DNA of 64,000 nucleotides from assembly GCA_023627715.1 (NCBI GenBank), contig JAMAHW010000003.1:744001-808000 (forward strand), in the 5' to 3' direction. Below, piece after piece: positions 21,876 to 33,000 of the stretch. Each line of letters starts with the position of its first letter. Positions within the stretch are counted from its first letter, which is position 1. This DNA comes from Periconia sp. R9002. Taxonomy: Eukaryota > Ascomycota > Dothideomycetes > Pleosporales > Periconiaceae. A model generated the notes under the pieces. That model saw nothing but the letters and a program-made list of their open reading frames with translations, was not told the DNA's origin and did not search any database. The position numbers and the translations under genes were made by a program.

Positions 21876-23642
21876 TCACTCCCTCTTCGCGCCCACTTTA
21901 CCAATGCCTTTCAATCCCCAACATAGCAACAAAACCGTAACCGCGCTTGCTGCAAAATTAAACCACAGAGCTGCTCGATACCCTTCCATCAATGCTTCGG
22001 GGCTCTCCTTGTGCTCGAACCTGCTGCTTTCGGTAACGATGCTCGCGATTACGCCACTGGTCGCGAGGCCCACACTCTTTCCAAGCTGTGAAATGGTGTT
22101 GAAAACACCACCCGCAAGGCCCTGTGTGCGCTCTGGGAAAGTCGACGTGATAACAAGATTTGAAATTGTGAAGAGCACATCTGCACCGATAGGGTTGAGC
22201 GCCACCACAGGGAACGCACAAGCCCAGTAGATCCATTGCGGTTGAATGACGGAGAATAGCAGTGCCGCAATACAAGTGAGAACCCCACCCAATATGAGAG
22301 TATAATCGGCTCTGAACTTGTGTGAGTACATGCCCATGAAAATGTTCACCAAGGCTCCAACGATGGGAGTTGGAAGGAAGCGGAGAGCAGTCTGCATTGG
22401 ATCAGCGCCTTGGACATCCTGGAAGAAAAGTGTAAGATATGTTTCGAGGGCATTGAAAACTCCCCAAGTAAGGAAGACGGCTATACAGATAGTCGTGAAG
22501 ATACGATTGCGCCATAATGAGTTAGGGATTACAGCTGGTCTACCCATTTTTTCTTGCCGGCCAACCCAATATATGAATGCGGGGATGAGGGCGATTGATA
22601 TAATCAACGTTGCTAGAGTGGCTGGCTGTTTGATGCTATCAGGACTTTCGCTTATGAGACTCCCAAAAGGTCAGTGAGAATCAGAAAACATTCAGGCTGC
22701 ATGGCTTACTTGTAAGAGTACGCAAGTAGTGCTACACATGCACTCCCAATACCTATACCGAGCCAATCAATTTCCGTCTTCAACCTTCGGAAAACATTCT
22801 TCCGTTGATTATCCACCTTCGGTAATCCGAAAAAGCCTATCACAAAAACAATCGAGTTCACAATGGCAGCGATGTAGAATCCCCACCTCCAGCCAATGGT
22901 CTTCGTAAGGACACCACCCGCGATCAACCCAGTCGAAAATCCAATAGGTTGTCCGCCACCCATGGAAGCAAACGCAATATTCCTGCTTCTGCCTTCGGGA
23001 AATGTACTCGTGATAATGCTGACTGCTGATGGAAGGCAGAAGGAGATGGCTACACCAGCCAAAGCGCGGAAGACGATCATCTGAGTGGGTGTTTGTGCTA
23101 GACCGCAAGCCAGCGTAAAGCCAGACTGCAGGACACAGCCTGCGAGGTACATTGGCCGGCTACCTACGACATCTGCTATCGAGCCCAGCAGGAGGAGTGT
23201 GCAACCGCACGCCAGCGCATACACTGAGATTGGCCTACAGTGAGTCAGAAATTGCGTGTAAGCTCTTGCAGATGCGTTACACTAAATCAATCGGAGACAA
23301 GATTTTCGTGGAATATTCTAATTATGAATTAACTACTTACCATAGCAGAAGACTTGGTGGAATCTGCAAATCAGCAGCCATTGTCGGGAGACCTACAGTC
23401 ACCAAACCGGCCAGCAACGTACTGATCATCGTGACACAGACAACAGTAGTCAAAACTATGGCCGACGTGGTTTTTGATGGGTTCTCCGTCGGCCTGGCAG
23501 AAATGGTATTTACCGAGTCATCAATGACTGGCGCGTCGTACAATGATCTCTTATCTCCATCTTTTGCGTGGATGCTAGTTGGTCGCTGCAGGCTGGAAAG
23601 TGGAATGGTTTCGATCTCGGTTAGTGTTTCTGTGGCCGCCAT
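21876..23642 (-). CDS. MFS multidrug-type transporter (DHA2-like, 14 TM)
   Basis: A drug:proton antiporter-type major facilitator in the plasma membrane; substrate unknown. Model: complement of 21876-22650, 22710-23234 and 23341-23642, 533 aa. Introns 23235-23340 (106 nt) and 22651-22709 (59 nt) have GT..AG ends and keep the frame. The second has two possible acceptors 6 nt apart (after CATAAG or after CGAAAG), differing by two residues. A polar N-terminal cytoplasmic tail of about 60 residues precedes many hydrophobic segments. Motif A appears as GSIADVVGSRPMYL and an antiporter motif C-like glycine run as GFSTGLIAGGVL. Length and two extra central helices fit 14-TM DHA2 carriers. No biosynthetic gene cluster surrounds it, so it may act alone in detoxification or export. 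Confidence 0.88.
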
Positions 23643-24001
23643 GTCGACGTATAGTGTCTCCGCGAGATTGTTAAGGAGATGAGAATGTCATTACAGGTGG
23701 GCGCTCCAAGGTTTATATCAAGTATTGGTGGGAATGAATGTCGACTTCCCTCTTCCAGCCAGTGCTTATTCTGGGCACTTGGCAAATAAAAACATTATAC
23801 TCTTGGTGCCTGGATTAGGTATTGAGCATGGGATTACTAACTGAGCGCGGAATCTCGCCGCAATATTGAGTAGCACTGGAGCTCTAGATTTAAGGCATTT
23901 GACAAGACATATCACTGGCCTTTGTTGACCTACGTATATTTGAGAAGGGCCTGAGGATATATACATACTTATGTACTCACGTGCAAGTGGTGGCATACAA
24001 A

Positions 24002-24019
24002 ATCAATTGATCAATTGAT
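24002..24019. promoter_or_regulatory. 18-bp perfect palindrome upstream of the MFS gene
   Basis: ATCAATTGATCAATTGAT is its own reverse complement, about 360 bp upstream of the MFS start. Function unknown. Confidence 0.45.
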
Positions 24020-24033
24020 GTTATCTATGACGA

Positions 24034-24041
24034 TGACGTCA
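24034..24041. promoter_or_regulatory. TGACGTCA (CRE/ATF-type bZIP site)
   Basis: A perfect CRE octamer about 390 bp upstream of the MFS start codon. CRE sites are bound by stress-related Atf1-type bZIP factors in fungi; its use here is inference. Confidence 0.4.
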
Positions 24042-24719
24042 TGCTGCATGATTACTCGACTGCCACTTTGACCTGCATCTCGAGGTTCCATTAGGCAATT
24101 TCACAATCAAGAATCGCATGAACGTGCCTCGATAATTGTTCACTCTGAAATAAAGAAGGAACAATCTACGTGGCATTCTTCAGTCGTTTTGAGCAAGCTA
24201 CGCCGGTCTTAGCCCCTTCATGCGATTATTCCGACACACAAACCTTTTCTCACCCTTCCGCCTCCTAGAACAAACCTTATTGTCCACACTAGGGCTTCTG
24301 TACATATTCTAAAGCAACTGGCGTCAAATGATTGATACAACGTTCCGTCTATCTGTAATTTCTATCAATCTAAACCTTCGGGTATGACACATGTGCAAGA
24401 GAATTTGTGTAATGTTGAGGTTACAGATTGATGGACGCAGTTATTCCAAGACAAGAAAAAAATGAAGTGACTTTTATTGGAAAGGAATGGCAGTGCGCCC
24501 AGCGCTAAGATTACAAGGTTATAATGTGAAGGAGTGACTAGGTAGTCTAAAGTCTTGTGTATTCGTGAGTCGTTTCTAAAAGAAAGTAGTAAGATATACG
24601 AAAGAAAAATAGTAAAATCAGACGAAAGCCGGTAAGAATCAGGACATAGGCTTGATGTAGCAGCCTTCAGAAGACAAAAACCATTGTACAGGAAGGTTGA
24701 ATAAAAGGAGATCTTCACG

Positions 24720-25571
24720 TCATACAGCATAAGGCAGCTTCCTGGGGTGTCTACTTTGGTCCATCCACTCGACCAAACCGTGATCTGCAGTCGCCCAATA
24801 TTCTCTTGCCTTTTTATATAGCGCCATGCGTTCAGCAAAGCTCGGTACCGCCATGATCTGCTGAAAACCAAGAGGCCTCTCTGGTGGAGGGACATCATCA
24901 AAGTCGATCGCCGTGCCTGAATCCGCGCGTTTGGGTCGGACCGTTTGAGTCTTCGCTGACTTCGGGGGTGGAGTAGGCGCTTGTTCTAACAGTGGCTGAA
25001 CACGATACTCGTACGGATTTGCTTTGGGCGGTAGTGCAAGATCTACTCGCGATGGCATAGGGGCAAGGGGGTGGTTGTTCATCTGTGCATGGAGGGACCT
25101 TGCTTCGGGCTTGGTGGTCGGTGGTTTTGTAGAGGACACCGGTACTGGCTCATCGCGGTGAATTCTCTGCCAAAGCCTCGAAGAACTCGGTTTTTGCCTC
25201 AAGCTCTGAACGGGAGTTCTTTGACGGGAACTCGACTTTGTGTTTTCCATCGGTGATTCTCCTTCCTTTCTATTCTGGTGTGCGCTCATCGGGCTGGGTG
25301 AATTGGATTGCGGTCGTCCTCGCAATAGCGACAATGAAGTTTTCAGGCGTAGACTGGGTTTGCTGAGAGAGCTCGTGATTGAATTTGATCGTCTGGGTAC
25401 TTCAATGTTGCCGGTCGCTGCGAACGTGTGTGATGGGGTTTCATCTGGCTCCAAAGGAACGGGTGCTGGCCCTGCCCCGCGGAGAGGATTCGTAGTCCCC
25501 GGTATACTGACACCACCCACATGACGTGCATCGAATGGACCCGATATGCGGAGCGTGCTTGGTTTAGACAT
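24720..25571 (-). CDS. Disordered protein with an N-terminal CRIB-like motif
   Basis: 283 aa, single exon, start ATG at 25571. Residues 8-21 read RISGPFDARHVGGV. This fits the first half of the CRIB (Cdc42/Rac-binding) pattern I-S-x-P..H but lacks the usual Phe before His17 and the second His, so it is a degenerate or fungal-variant motif. The rest is Ser/Pro/Arg-rich and probably unfolded, with Pro-rich stretches (PPPKSAKTQ, PPPERPLGF) that could bind SH3 domains. It ends in a more ordered, conserved-looking segment (about 245-283: FAERMALYKKAREYW, HGLVEWMDQ). There is no enzyme domain, signal peptide or membrane span. A scaffold or small-GTPase effector is a reasonable guess and no more than that. 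Confidence 0.7.
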   Translation of the reverse strand: MSKPSTLRISGPFDARHVGGVSIPGTTNPLRGAGPAPVPLEPDETPSHTFAATGNIEVPRRSNSITSSLSKPSLRLKTSLSLLRGRPQSNSPSPMSAHQNRKEGESPMENTKSSSRQRTPVQSLRQKPSSSRLWQRIHRDEPVPVSSTKPPTTKPEARSLHAQMNNHPLAPMPSRVDLALPPKANPYEYRVQPLLEQAPTPPPKSAKTQTVRPKRADSGTAIDFDDVPPPERPLGFQQIMAVPSFAERMALYKKAREYWATADHGLVEWMDQSRHPRKLPYAV

Positions 25572-27629
25572 TGATGTGCTTGTGCGAGTGTAAGCTGATG
25601 TGGTCCCATGTGTGGAACACCTTGTTGCCTTGGGTAAAGAAAGGATCTAATGTCTTGGTTTGATTGCGGTTCATAGGGTATACCAAGATGGTCCGGAAAA
25701 ATGGGGATGTGCTCTTAACATGGCGGAGCTTGAGACGCTCTCGCAGGCATTTTATTCGAGATCAAAGGCATGCAGTGTTGAGGAATAGCCCCAAGGGATG
25801 GCCAACAGCCGTGACATGGATAGTTTGCTGCATACATCAAACTCAAGGACTTTACTCCGGGTTGCACCTATCTTGAACTGGCTTGGGTGAAAGCGGGCTG
25901 CTGACATGTGGCGGAAGATGAATCTTGAAGAGCCCACTCACTGAGCGACTTTACCGAGACGTGAACCGTTTGAAAATCACCATGCATACCCGTACTCAAC
26001 ACAGGACCGTGCGGAAGATCTAGCTCCCTTCAGCAAGGCAGCTAAGAGCTAGTTAGAAAAAGAAGCTGTCTAAGCTTTGCGGCAACTTCGATGCCTGAGT
26101 TTAAAGCTGGCTTATGTTCTTCCAATAAAGAAAGGATCGCAGCCTGAGCACCGGTTCCTTTCTATCCGGGCAATGAAAGTTAAGTCAATAAGTATAGCAA
26201 CACAATTATGTTGCAACCACGACAAAATGAGTTGCAAGCATACGTTTGAGGTACATATCAAAGCATACAATGCAACGAATTGTGGGCCGGTCTCTCTCGC
26301 CGCTACACTTGCTGTGTTTCCTCATGGGCTGTGAAGAGTCGAATGTTTGCCGGTTTGCTCGGTAGAACATATACAAGCGTGGCAACTTTGCCAAACACCA
26401 AGACTTCTTTTCTTCCTCCCCATTACGGCGTGTCATCAATGCGGTCAAGCGCGAAGAGATGAGCGTGGGGTGAGTACATGTGGATAGGTATGCCTCGACT
26501 TGGCAAACAGGCCAAGACGTAGAGGCTGAGATGTGTCGGCAAGCGCGTGAGGGTCGATCGTCACTACTAAGCGGGAATTGAAGCACATCCACCGCGCAGG
26601 CGTTTTGAGAATCGTGAAAACAACATGATTCGACAGCATAACGCTCATTAAACCTCAGGCTGCGGTTGAATGCAGAGATGTGAGCTGCAGACATGTAATG
26701 TAGCGAGCCAAGTCTGAGAAGTTGATGCCTTGGAGTCATCCATACCGGCTAATATTTCGGTGGAGAATATCAGGCAAAGAACTAGAGTCTGTGCAACTCT
26801 AAAAATACACCCTCCATAGATTCAGGTGTAATACCTACCTATAGGAAAACGAGATGAACACTGAGAGTGGAATACCCAACTCTTGTCCCAGAAACTCTTT
26901 TTCCAGAATGCTCATGAATCCAATCGACATGTGCATGCCCACTTTGTCCTTTCATTCCAACCGGGTTACGCTGGATCTCGAGATGCTAAGCGAAGTGGAT
27001 AGTGGATCACTTTGGGGTATTTCCTGTGTAAGTGAACTTGTCTGAGAGTTGAGATACGAGACAGACGTTGTCTCCAAGCTTTTCGGATGTTTGGGGTTAT
27101 GGGACCCGAATGAGCTCTTGGCAATATTCCACCAATGAAAGGCCGTACCTTATGCACTCGCGATTCCTAATGCGTCCTAGCCTTCCAGACTCACAAACTC
27201 GTCCCAAACCCAACAGCATGATCGTCCGCCCTCGTTATCCCGCGCGCCAGGACACTACGCATTCAGTACTCAGGAGGCCATCATGCAACTCCAGGCCGTT
27301 TGGAAGTGCGAGGTGTTCAATAGCCCCGGCGCGAAAAAAGTGACGCACGTCAGAACGGACTGTCAGGCCTTGTCAAACCCAGAAACCGCATAGCGCCACA
27401 CCAATATTGCTTGTATATAAGGATAATGCACTCTCTTTGCCTTACGTTTATCATCATCATCAACAACCGTTTGTCCTCGTGAAGTCTTTCGTTCATCCTC
27501 TGTCCTTCTCTTTTTTGCTTCTTTATCGTTCCTGGAGAAACGATTTTGGCCGGTCCTTTTTTGACACACTACTGCTATATTTACAGCTCCTTTCTACCCT
27601 GTTCATTTTTAAACAACCATTTCTTCAAG
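25572..27629. other. Divergent intergenic region
   Basis: Promoter side of both the CRIB-like gene (minus) and the secreted Ala-rich protein (plus). A minus-strand open frame at 26206-26739 has no recognisable domain and is probably chance. The last 250 bp contain the promoter of the 27.6 kb gene. Confidence 0.45.
27414..27420 (+). promoter_or_regulatory. TATA box of the secreted Ala-rich protein gene
   Basis: TATATAA 210 bp before the ATG at 27630, preceded by a CCAAT pentamer at about 27400. It is followed by a CT-rich leader typical of strongly expressed fungal genes. Confidence 0.5.
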
Positions 27630-28937
27630 ATGAAGCAGTCCATTCTTTACACCATTCCTTTGCTTGGCGCTGCCGCCGCTCGCCCCGACGTTTGGTCTTT
27701 GAACTCCAAGCGTGAGGTTCCCCAGGAGCACTCCCACAGGAACGTCAACCTTGAGGTCACCAAGTCGCTTCAACTCAACAACCCTGACAATATCCAAGAC
27801 CCCATCTTCGGTCTTCTGGGTGCTGCCGCCGGTATCAAGGGCGCTGGAAACATCAAGGATGCCGACTGTCTCCAGCAGGCCACGGCTGACCAGGCCTTCA
27901 CCAACGCCAAAGCTGCCGGTGATGTCAACGGGATGACATTCGCATTGATCTACCGTACTTTGGAACGCAACACTGGTTCCGTTGGTCTCGCATCCGTTCC
28001 TTGCAAATCCATCAAGGCTGTGAACCCTGAGATTGCCGCCCTCCAGCAACACCAGGATCCCGCTGGTGATGGTGCTCAAGCGTTGAACAAGCAGATCGCT
28101 ACTCAACTCGCCCAGCAGATTGCTGCCATTGGAGGTGACGTCAAGCTCGCCAATGAGGCTAGCACTTTCAAGCCTGGACAGGTCGGTGACCCCACAGGAG
28201 CTGGAAACACCTGCGACGTCGACACGGACGACAAGGGATGCATCAACACCCAAGGCCTCCGTGTCGACGACCTCAGTGCGGCTGAGCTTGCCGCCATTCA
28301 GTCTGGTGCCGGCGCTGCTAACGCAACTGGCCTTGCTGCCGGAGGTGCCGCCAATGTCACCGAAGTTGCTGCCGGAAACAACGCCACCGCTGTCAACAAT
28401 GGAAAAGCCGGAAAGGCAAAGGGCAAAGGAAAGGCCAAGGCGAAGGCGAAGGCGAAAGCCAACAAGGCCGGCAAGGCTGCTGCCGCCAACGGACAGCAGG
28501 CCGCTGCTGGTAATGCCACGGCCGCCGCTGACGCCCAGCAAGCGAAAGGAAACGGAAAAGGCGCTGCTGGAGCTGCAAATGCTGGGGCCGCAGCCGGAGC
28601 TACAGCCGGAGCTGCAACTGGAGCTGCCGCTGGTGCTGCTGCTGGTGCCGCTGCTGGTGCCTTCGGATCCTGCACCGACCCATCGATCAAATTTGGTCCC
28701 ACTTCTGACGGCCGCAAAGAGGATGCCTTCGAGCCTTCAGACCTGACCAACTTCAACCACGGTTCTGCCAACAACATTGGCATCATCTCCGGCTTCATCT
28801 GCGACCAGCTCACCAACAAGTGCAAGGCCAGCGCCGACGCCGTCACCAAGTGCGATACTGCCGACGCGGCCGTCAAGGCCTCCGGTCTGACTGGCCAGGC
28901 TGCCGCTGATAGCTTCAACCAGGCTCTCGGTGTGTGA
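27630..28937 (+). CDS. Secreted Ala/Gly/Lys-rich protein with a conserved Cys-containing C-terminal domain
   Basis: 435 aa, single exon; ATG at 27630 in a good context, with a signal peptide (MKQSILYTIPLLGAAAARP). The N-terminal half (about 30-200) is an ordered-looking domain with paired cysteines (DADCLQQA, SVPCKSIKA, NTCDVDTDDKGC). The middle (about 210-345) is low complexity: Asn-rich Ala stretches, a Lys/Ala/Gly block (bases about 28405-28480), then Gly-Ala repeats (GAAAGAAAGAAAG). The C-terminal domain (about 348-435) starts GSCTDPSIKFG, then DGRKEDAFEPSDL, FNHGSANNIGIISGFICDQL and further Cys. I recall this C-terminal domain from many secreted fungal proteins of unknown function. Likely a cell-wall or extracellular protein. 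The biased composition also opens a long antisense frame, which I treat as an artefact. Confidence 0.8.
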   Translation: MKQSILYTIPLLGAAAARPDVWSLNSKREVPQEHSHRNVNLEVTKSLQLNNPDNIQDPIFGLLGAAAGIKGAGNIKDADCLQQATADQAFTNAKAAGDVNGMTFALIYRTLERNTGSVGLASVPCKSIKAVNPEIAALQQHQDPAGDGAQALNKQIATQLAQQIAAIGGDVKLANEASTFKPGQVGDPTGAGNTCDVDTDDKGCINTQGLRVDDLSAAELAAIQSGAGAANATGLAAGGAANVTEVAAGNNATAVNNGKAGKAKGKGKAKAKAKAKANKAGKAAAANGQQAAAGNATAAADAQQAKGNGKGAAGAANAGAAAGATAGAATGAAAGAAAGAAAGAFGSCTDPSIKFGPTSDGRKEDAFEPSDLTNFNHGSANNIGIISGFICDQLTNKCKASADAVTKCDTADAAVKASGLTGQAAADSFNQALGV

Positions 28938-29930
28938 TTCAAGAGTTGTGTTGAAATTTATGAGAAGATCGAGGAGGGCGTGGTGGTTGGGTGTTGATCT
29001 GGGCGTGTGACGGTACTCAGTGCGAAAATACGTTACATGTAACAACACAGTTGTGTTCCCATGATGATGATTGAGATTTTGATGACGAACTTGTACTTTT
29101 TTTTCTATGTAGTTTTCCTCCTTTCTAGCTGATATACCAAATACACGACCGGAGTTGGTTTTGTTGTTTGCTCGACATTGATCTTTGCCCATTGAGTGAT
29201 CTCTTTGCTATTTCTTTGTGTGTGTCTGTATTGTCTACTCAGTCGATCGAGAAATATTTTCACTGTCCACATCATGGATGACGCCTTTCCATCTTCAATT
29301 CCCCTTCCTTGCCGCGTAGTTTCAAATCGCCATGTTTCCATACATAACAATAATATCTAATGCCCTCTTCCCCTAACCAACTTCCATCGTAACATCACTT
29401 TACAGTATCTCTTCGAACACCAAGGCCACGATCTTACTTGTAGCGGTGTGAATTAACAGCATCCATCCCGTGCCTATCCATGACAAAGAGATCTGTCCGA
29501 ACAAGTAATGCGCAAGAACACCATTTTCAGGCTTGGCAATATCATTAAATTGCAAACCATTCTCAATTCATTTTCTAAAATCTCGTAACCGCTTTGCTCA
29601 TTTTCTCATATAACCCCACCACCCTCATCTCACCTCGCCTCGAAAAATCATGTTTCCACCATAGCGCCCTCGTCAGAAACTAGCTTACCACCAATTCCCT
29701 ACATTCCCTCCTCAAACTAACAAGCTGTCACCGCAATCGGGACGACGCCACACATCGGGAAGATCCAATGTCCTTGCATGCGTTCATGCAAATCAGAAAT
29801 TAGCAACCCAAACCAATCGTCTCCGTCAAACTACACCTAATCAATCCATCATCATCAACTTGGTACACTAACTATACCTCCCGAAATGCGGCGTCCCGAT
29901 GCAGCACTACGCCATCGTCCCAGACATTTT

Positions 29931-29966
29931 GGGGTGGGGGGGTTGTTTTTTTTTGGGGGGGGGGGG
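29931..29966 (+). repeat. G-run cluster with G-quadruplex potential
   Basis: GGGG-T-G7, then a short T-rich spacer, then G12. Together these supply four or more G-tracts on one strand. Homopolymer lengths may also be assembly errors. Confidence 0.5.
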
Positions 29967-30076
29967 ATGTGTATAGGTAAGCGGATCTTCAGGTACGCCT
30001 CTAGACGCATGCGGATGGATGGATTTGGCATGTGTCGTGATTACAGCCTTGTGGAGGGGGGTTAGGGCATTTGATG

Positions 30077-30086
30077 TAGGTACCTA
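30077..30086. repeat. TAGGTACCTA palindrome
   Basis: Perfect 10-bp palindrome followed directly by GGTAGGTA. The same core is at 48749-48758. Confidence 0.6.
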
Positions 30087-33000
30087 GGTAGGTATCGCCT
30101 GCGACTAAATTGTGCACTAGAGCTGTCATACATCACGTCACCAATGGCCAGAGGTAGCAGTCCACCAGAGAGTGGACACGCCACATGAACTTTTTTCTCC
30201 TATCGAATCTCGAATCTCTTGAAGATTAAATGTAAACGTACCTGCTTGTTTTTGATCTGATCTTGCGGTTATGTGCAGCGGAGTGATGACGTTTCGTGGA
30301 TTTGTACGGCTTTTGCAAACTTGAATTGAAGAAAAGGAAGAGCCGAGTCAGTCTGCGGTTTGCGAATAGTTTTTTTGAGGGAAAACACTACCATGTCTTT
30401 AATGCTTCTTGTCCGATCATATAAGTACCAGATCTGAACACATCGCTCTTTCAAAGCCAAAGCATCGACAGCAACATTAACGTCATCTCGCCCACAACAT
30501 CCGATCGCATAACATGACTCTACCAATATCTGTGACGCTTTATGCGAGAAAGCGCAAAGCCATCCTCTCTTTTTTGCTTGTTCTACTATCTATTCAACCA
30601 AATATTTCCCTCAGTCACCCATTCCACCCCATCCAGACCCCTTTTTTCTCAGGGTCATTGTGGCGTTGACAGTCCGGTTCCGGTATACGGCAACCGAATC
30701 GCACATAAATATTTCAAGCACGCCATCACCAAACAGCCATGGGTCACACCAACTGTCAATACAGTGTTTCAGTCAGCACCTTCTGGTTTAGTCGTGGATT
30801 TGAGATTGATGTTTGGTGAAAAAGTGGTAAATGGCTGAAACCGTTTCATTGGGCCGCGGAACATTGAATAAAGGACAGGCGGGAACGCGGATAAGATGTT
30901 TTGAGGCTTGGAATCTATGCTCTGTATCTGGACCGTTGGTAGTATGAGTAGTCTTACCAAGCTTTATGAGTCTCAGGGATTGAATTGGTTGTGTTGTTCA
31001 TTGGTTCGGAGTAGTGCGTCTCCAACCGCTGTCCAGACGTCGAACGAACTGGATGTCAGTCAGACAATCAGGTTGGGTACGTGTGATGCGGTACTCGCCA
31101 CTTGTTATCCAATGGTTGTAGATGGGCAGCGTTGTATATACGTTCGGCTGTGTGCGATTGGTGCTTTTGATTAAGGATTCCGCATCGATCCGAGTAGGTA
31201 GGTAATTAGGTCTAACGACTGGTCAATTGATACCTCCAAACCTGGAGAAGTCTCTATCCTATTGCCGATTACTTCCAGCAAAACTCAAGAAATGCGAATG
31301 AAGACTGTATCTACCGCGCTGTGCTACATCAAATGCCCAAGCCGGATTCAAGGCCCGCACAATCGCATGCGGATCCCCACCATGTCCTCCACAAACCACA
31401 CGAAACCAAACATATCCACACATACCCCTTAAAAAAACAGGAGAACGCATCCAAGGTAGACCTCACGACCGGATGCGTCAACGACCCAGTAGACAGAGTT
31501 TAAGACCCCAATACTCAATCACACCTTCTTTGCAAATTAGGGGGGAGGGAGAAAGGGGAAAAAGGAAAAGGAAAAAAGTCGTACAGCAATACGAGTACAC
31601 ATGAACACAACAAAACAAGACTCCGATCCGATCCGATCCAGTCCAATTTGAACACAATTTGTGCAACAAAAACAAGAAAGCCACAAACAAAGTGGACGCA
31701 TGTATCCACATGGCACAGCTAGCTGCACTCCACTCGGGGGGAAGCTTATCGATATTGGAGGGCGATCGACCGACCGCGGGGGAATGAAAGCCCAGACCAC
31801 TGCCATTTGCTTCTCACATGGATCATCGATGTATGACTGGCTGGATGTTTGGAGGAAGAAGGCGAAAGAAAAAGAAAAGAAATGAAAAAGAGGAGTAAAT
31901 AACATTGAATGCATGCGATGATGCATCGTTGGGTCCTTTGGTGCATAATCGTACGTGCATTCTCAGAGGGAGCTGAGGGATGCTGCATAAAGTATGTATG
32001 CACTGGGTCAGACGCGTGATGATAGGTCTGGATTACCATCAGCGATGAAGCAAGCAAGCATGCTTCGATTGACTGCCTGATATCAACACAGCCATAGTCT
32101 ACAATGGTTTGTGGACGGTAAGTGGGTAGGTAGGATTGTCCACACGTGTAGTCCTACTTGGAGACCCACACTATAAATATATCATCAAGTGTAGATATGT
32201 ACGCGCAGGCCTTGAATGTGGTCGGCGCGCCGCCGCGGTGGGCAGACCGTCCCCAAGGCCACAGACGGTTGTGAGGCTAGCAATTGATGAAAAGAGGTGA
32301 TGGCATGCCGCGGCATGCCCAATAAGCGTGAGAAGCCGCAAAACGCAGTCCCCGATTGAGACGGGTGGGTGCTGAAAGAGGAAAGAGAAGGAGACTATCA
32401 CCTGCAGGGTAAGGAAGCGAAACCAGTTGCGGGTAAGCGGGGAAACGAGGTCAACGGTTTTTGGACGGCTTGGGAAGGAGCGGCCATGGCAGGGGTGCAA
32501 AAAACGAAGACCGATGGAGGACAAAAAATCAAAAAGAAAGGAAAAACGCGTTCACTGCCGCGTCAAGCTACATGCATACATGGAGATGCTGCGGGAGAGG
32601 CATAGAATGCTCGGAGGGAGACTGCGTAGAGAGTGCTACTGCTTCCGTCCGTTGAGCCGCGGGTGGTTTCAGCTAACGCTGCACACCGAGCAGCAGTTGG
32701 TTCCAAGCAGCGCTCGTTCTGCGGACGCCATTCACGCACAGCAGCAGCAGCAGCCAGCGGACGAGGTAGCCAAAGAAGTGGGGAATGCATGTTTATGCCT
32801 TCGGACCTGGCGCTAGCCCCGGGTCATCACCACAACATGGCTCCACGCCAGCGAGTGCTGCGCAAAGGGGCCCAGGAAACAGAACAAACATGCCGTGGCG
32901 TGGCGTGCCGTCCATTTGAAGAAGAAACGGAGTCAAGCGTCGAGGTTTGAAGCCTGAGGTCGTGACAAGTGTTCTTGCATTGATGGCCGCGCACAGACGA

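Larger units (their letters stand above)
23643..24719. other. Intergenic region upstream of the MFS gene
   Basis: Promoter side of the MFS gene and 3' flank of the CRIB-like gene. It contains the palindrome and CRE site listed separately; no coding region is seen. Confidence 0.5.

Noticed and set aside
20294..25571. A secondary-metabolite cluster around the MFS transporter
   Set aside because: Neighbours are a BYS1-like secreted protein and a CRIB-like protein; no synthase, P450 or methyltransferase is present.
26206..26739. Open frame of 177 codons on the minus strand
   Set aside because: Many His/Ser/Arg/Cys residues in no pattern, no domain, no promoter features. Probably chance.
27609..28541. 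Long antisense open frame (310 codons) opposite the secreted Ala-rich gene
   Set aside because: It arises from the biased GC-rich codon use of the sense gene; its translation is low-complexity Gly/Ser/Leu with no domain or signal.
28298..28942. Second antisense open frame (214 codons), Ala/Pro-rich
   Set aside because: It mirrors the Gly-Ala repeats of the sense gene in another frame; no independent support.
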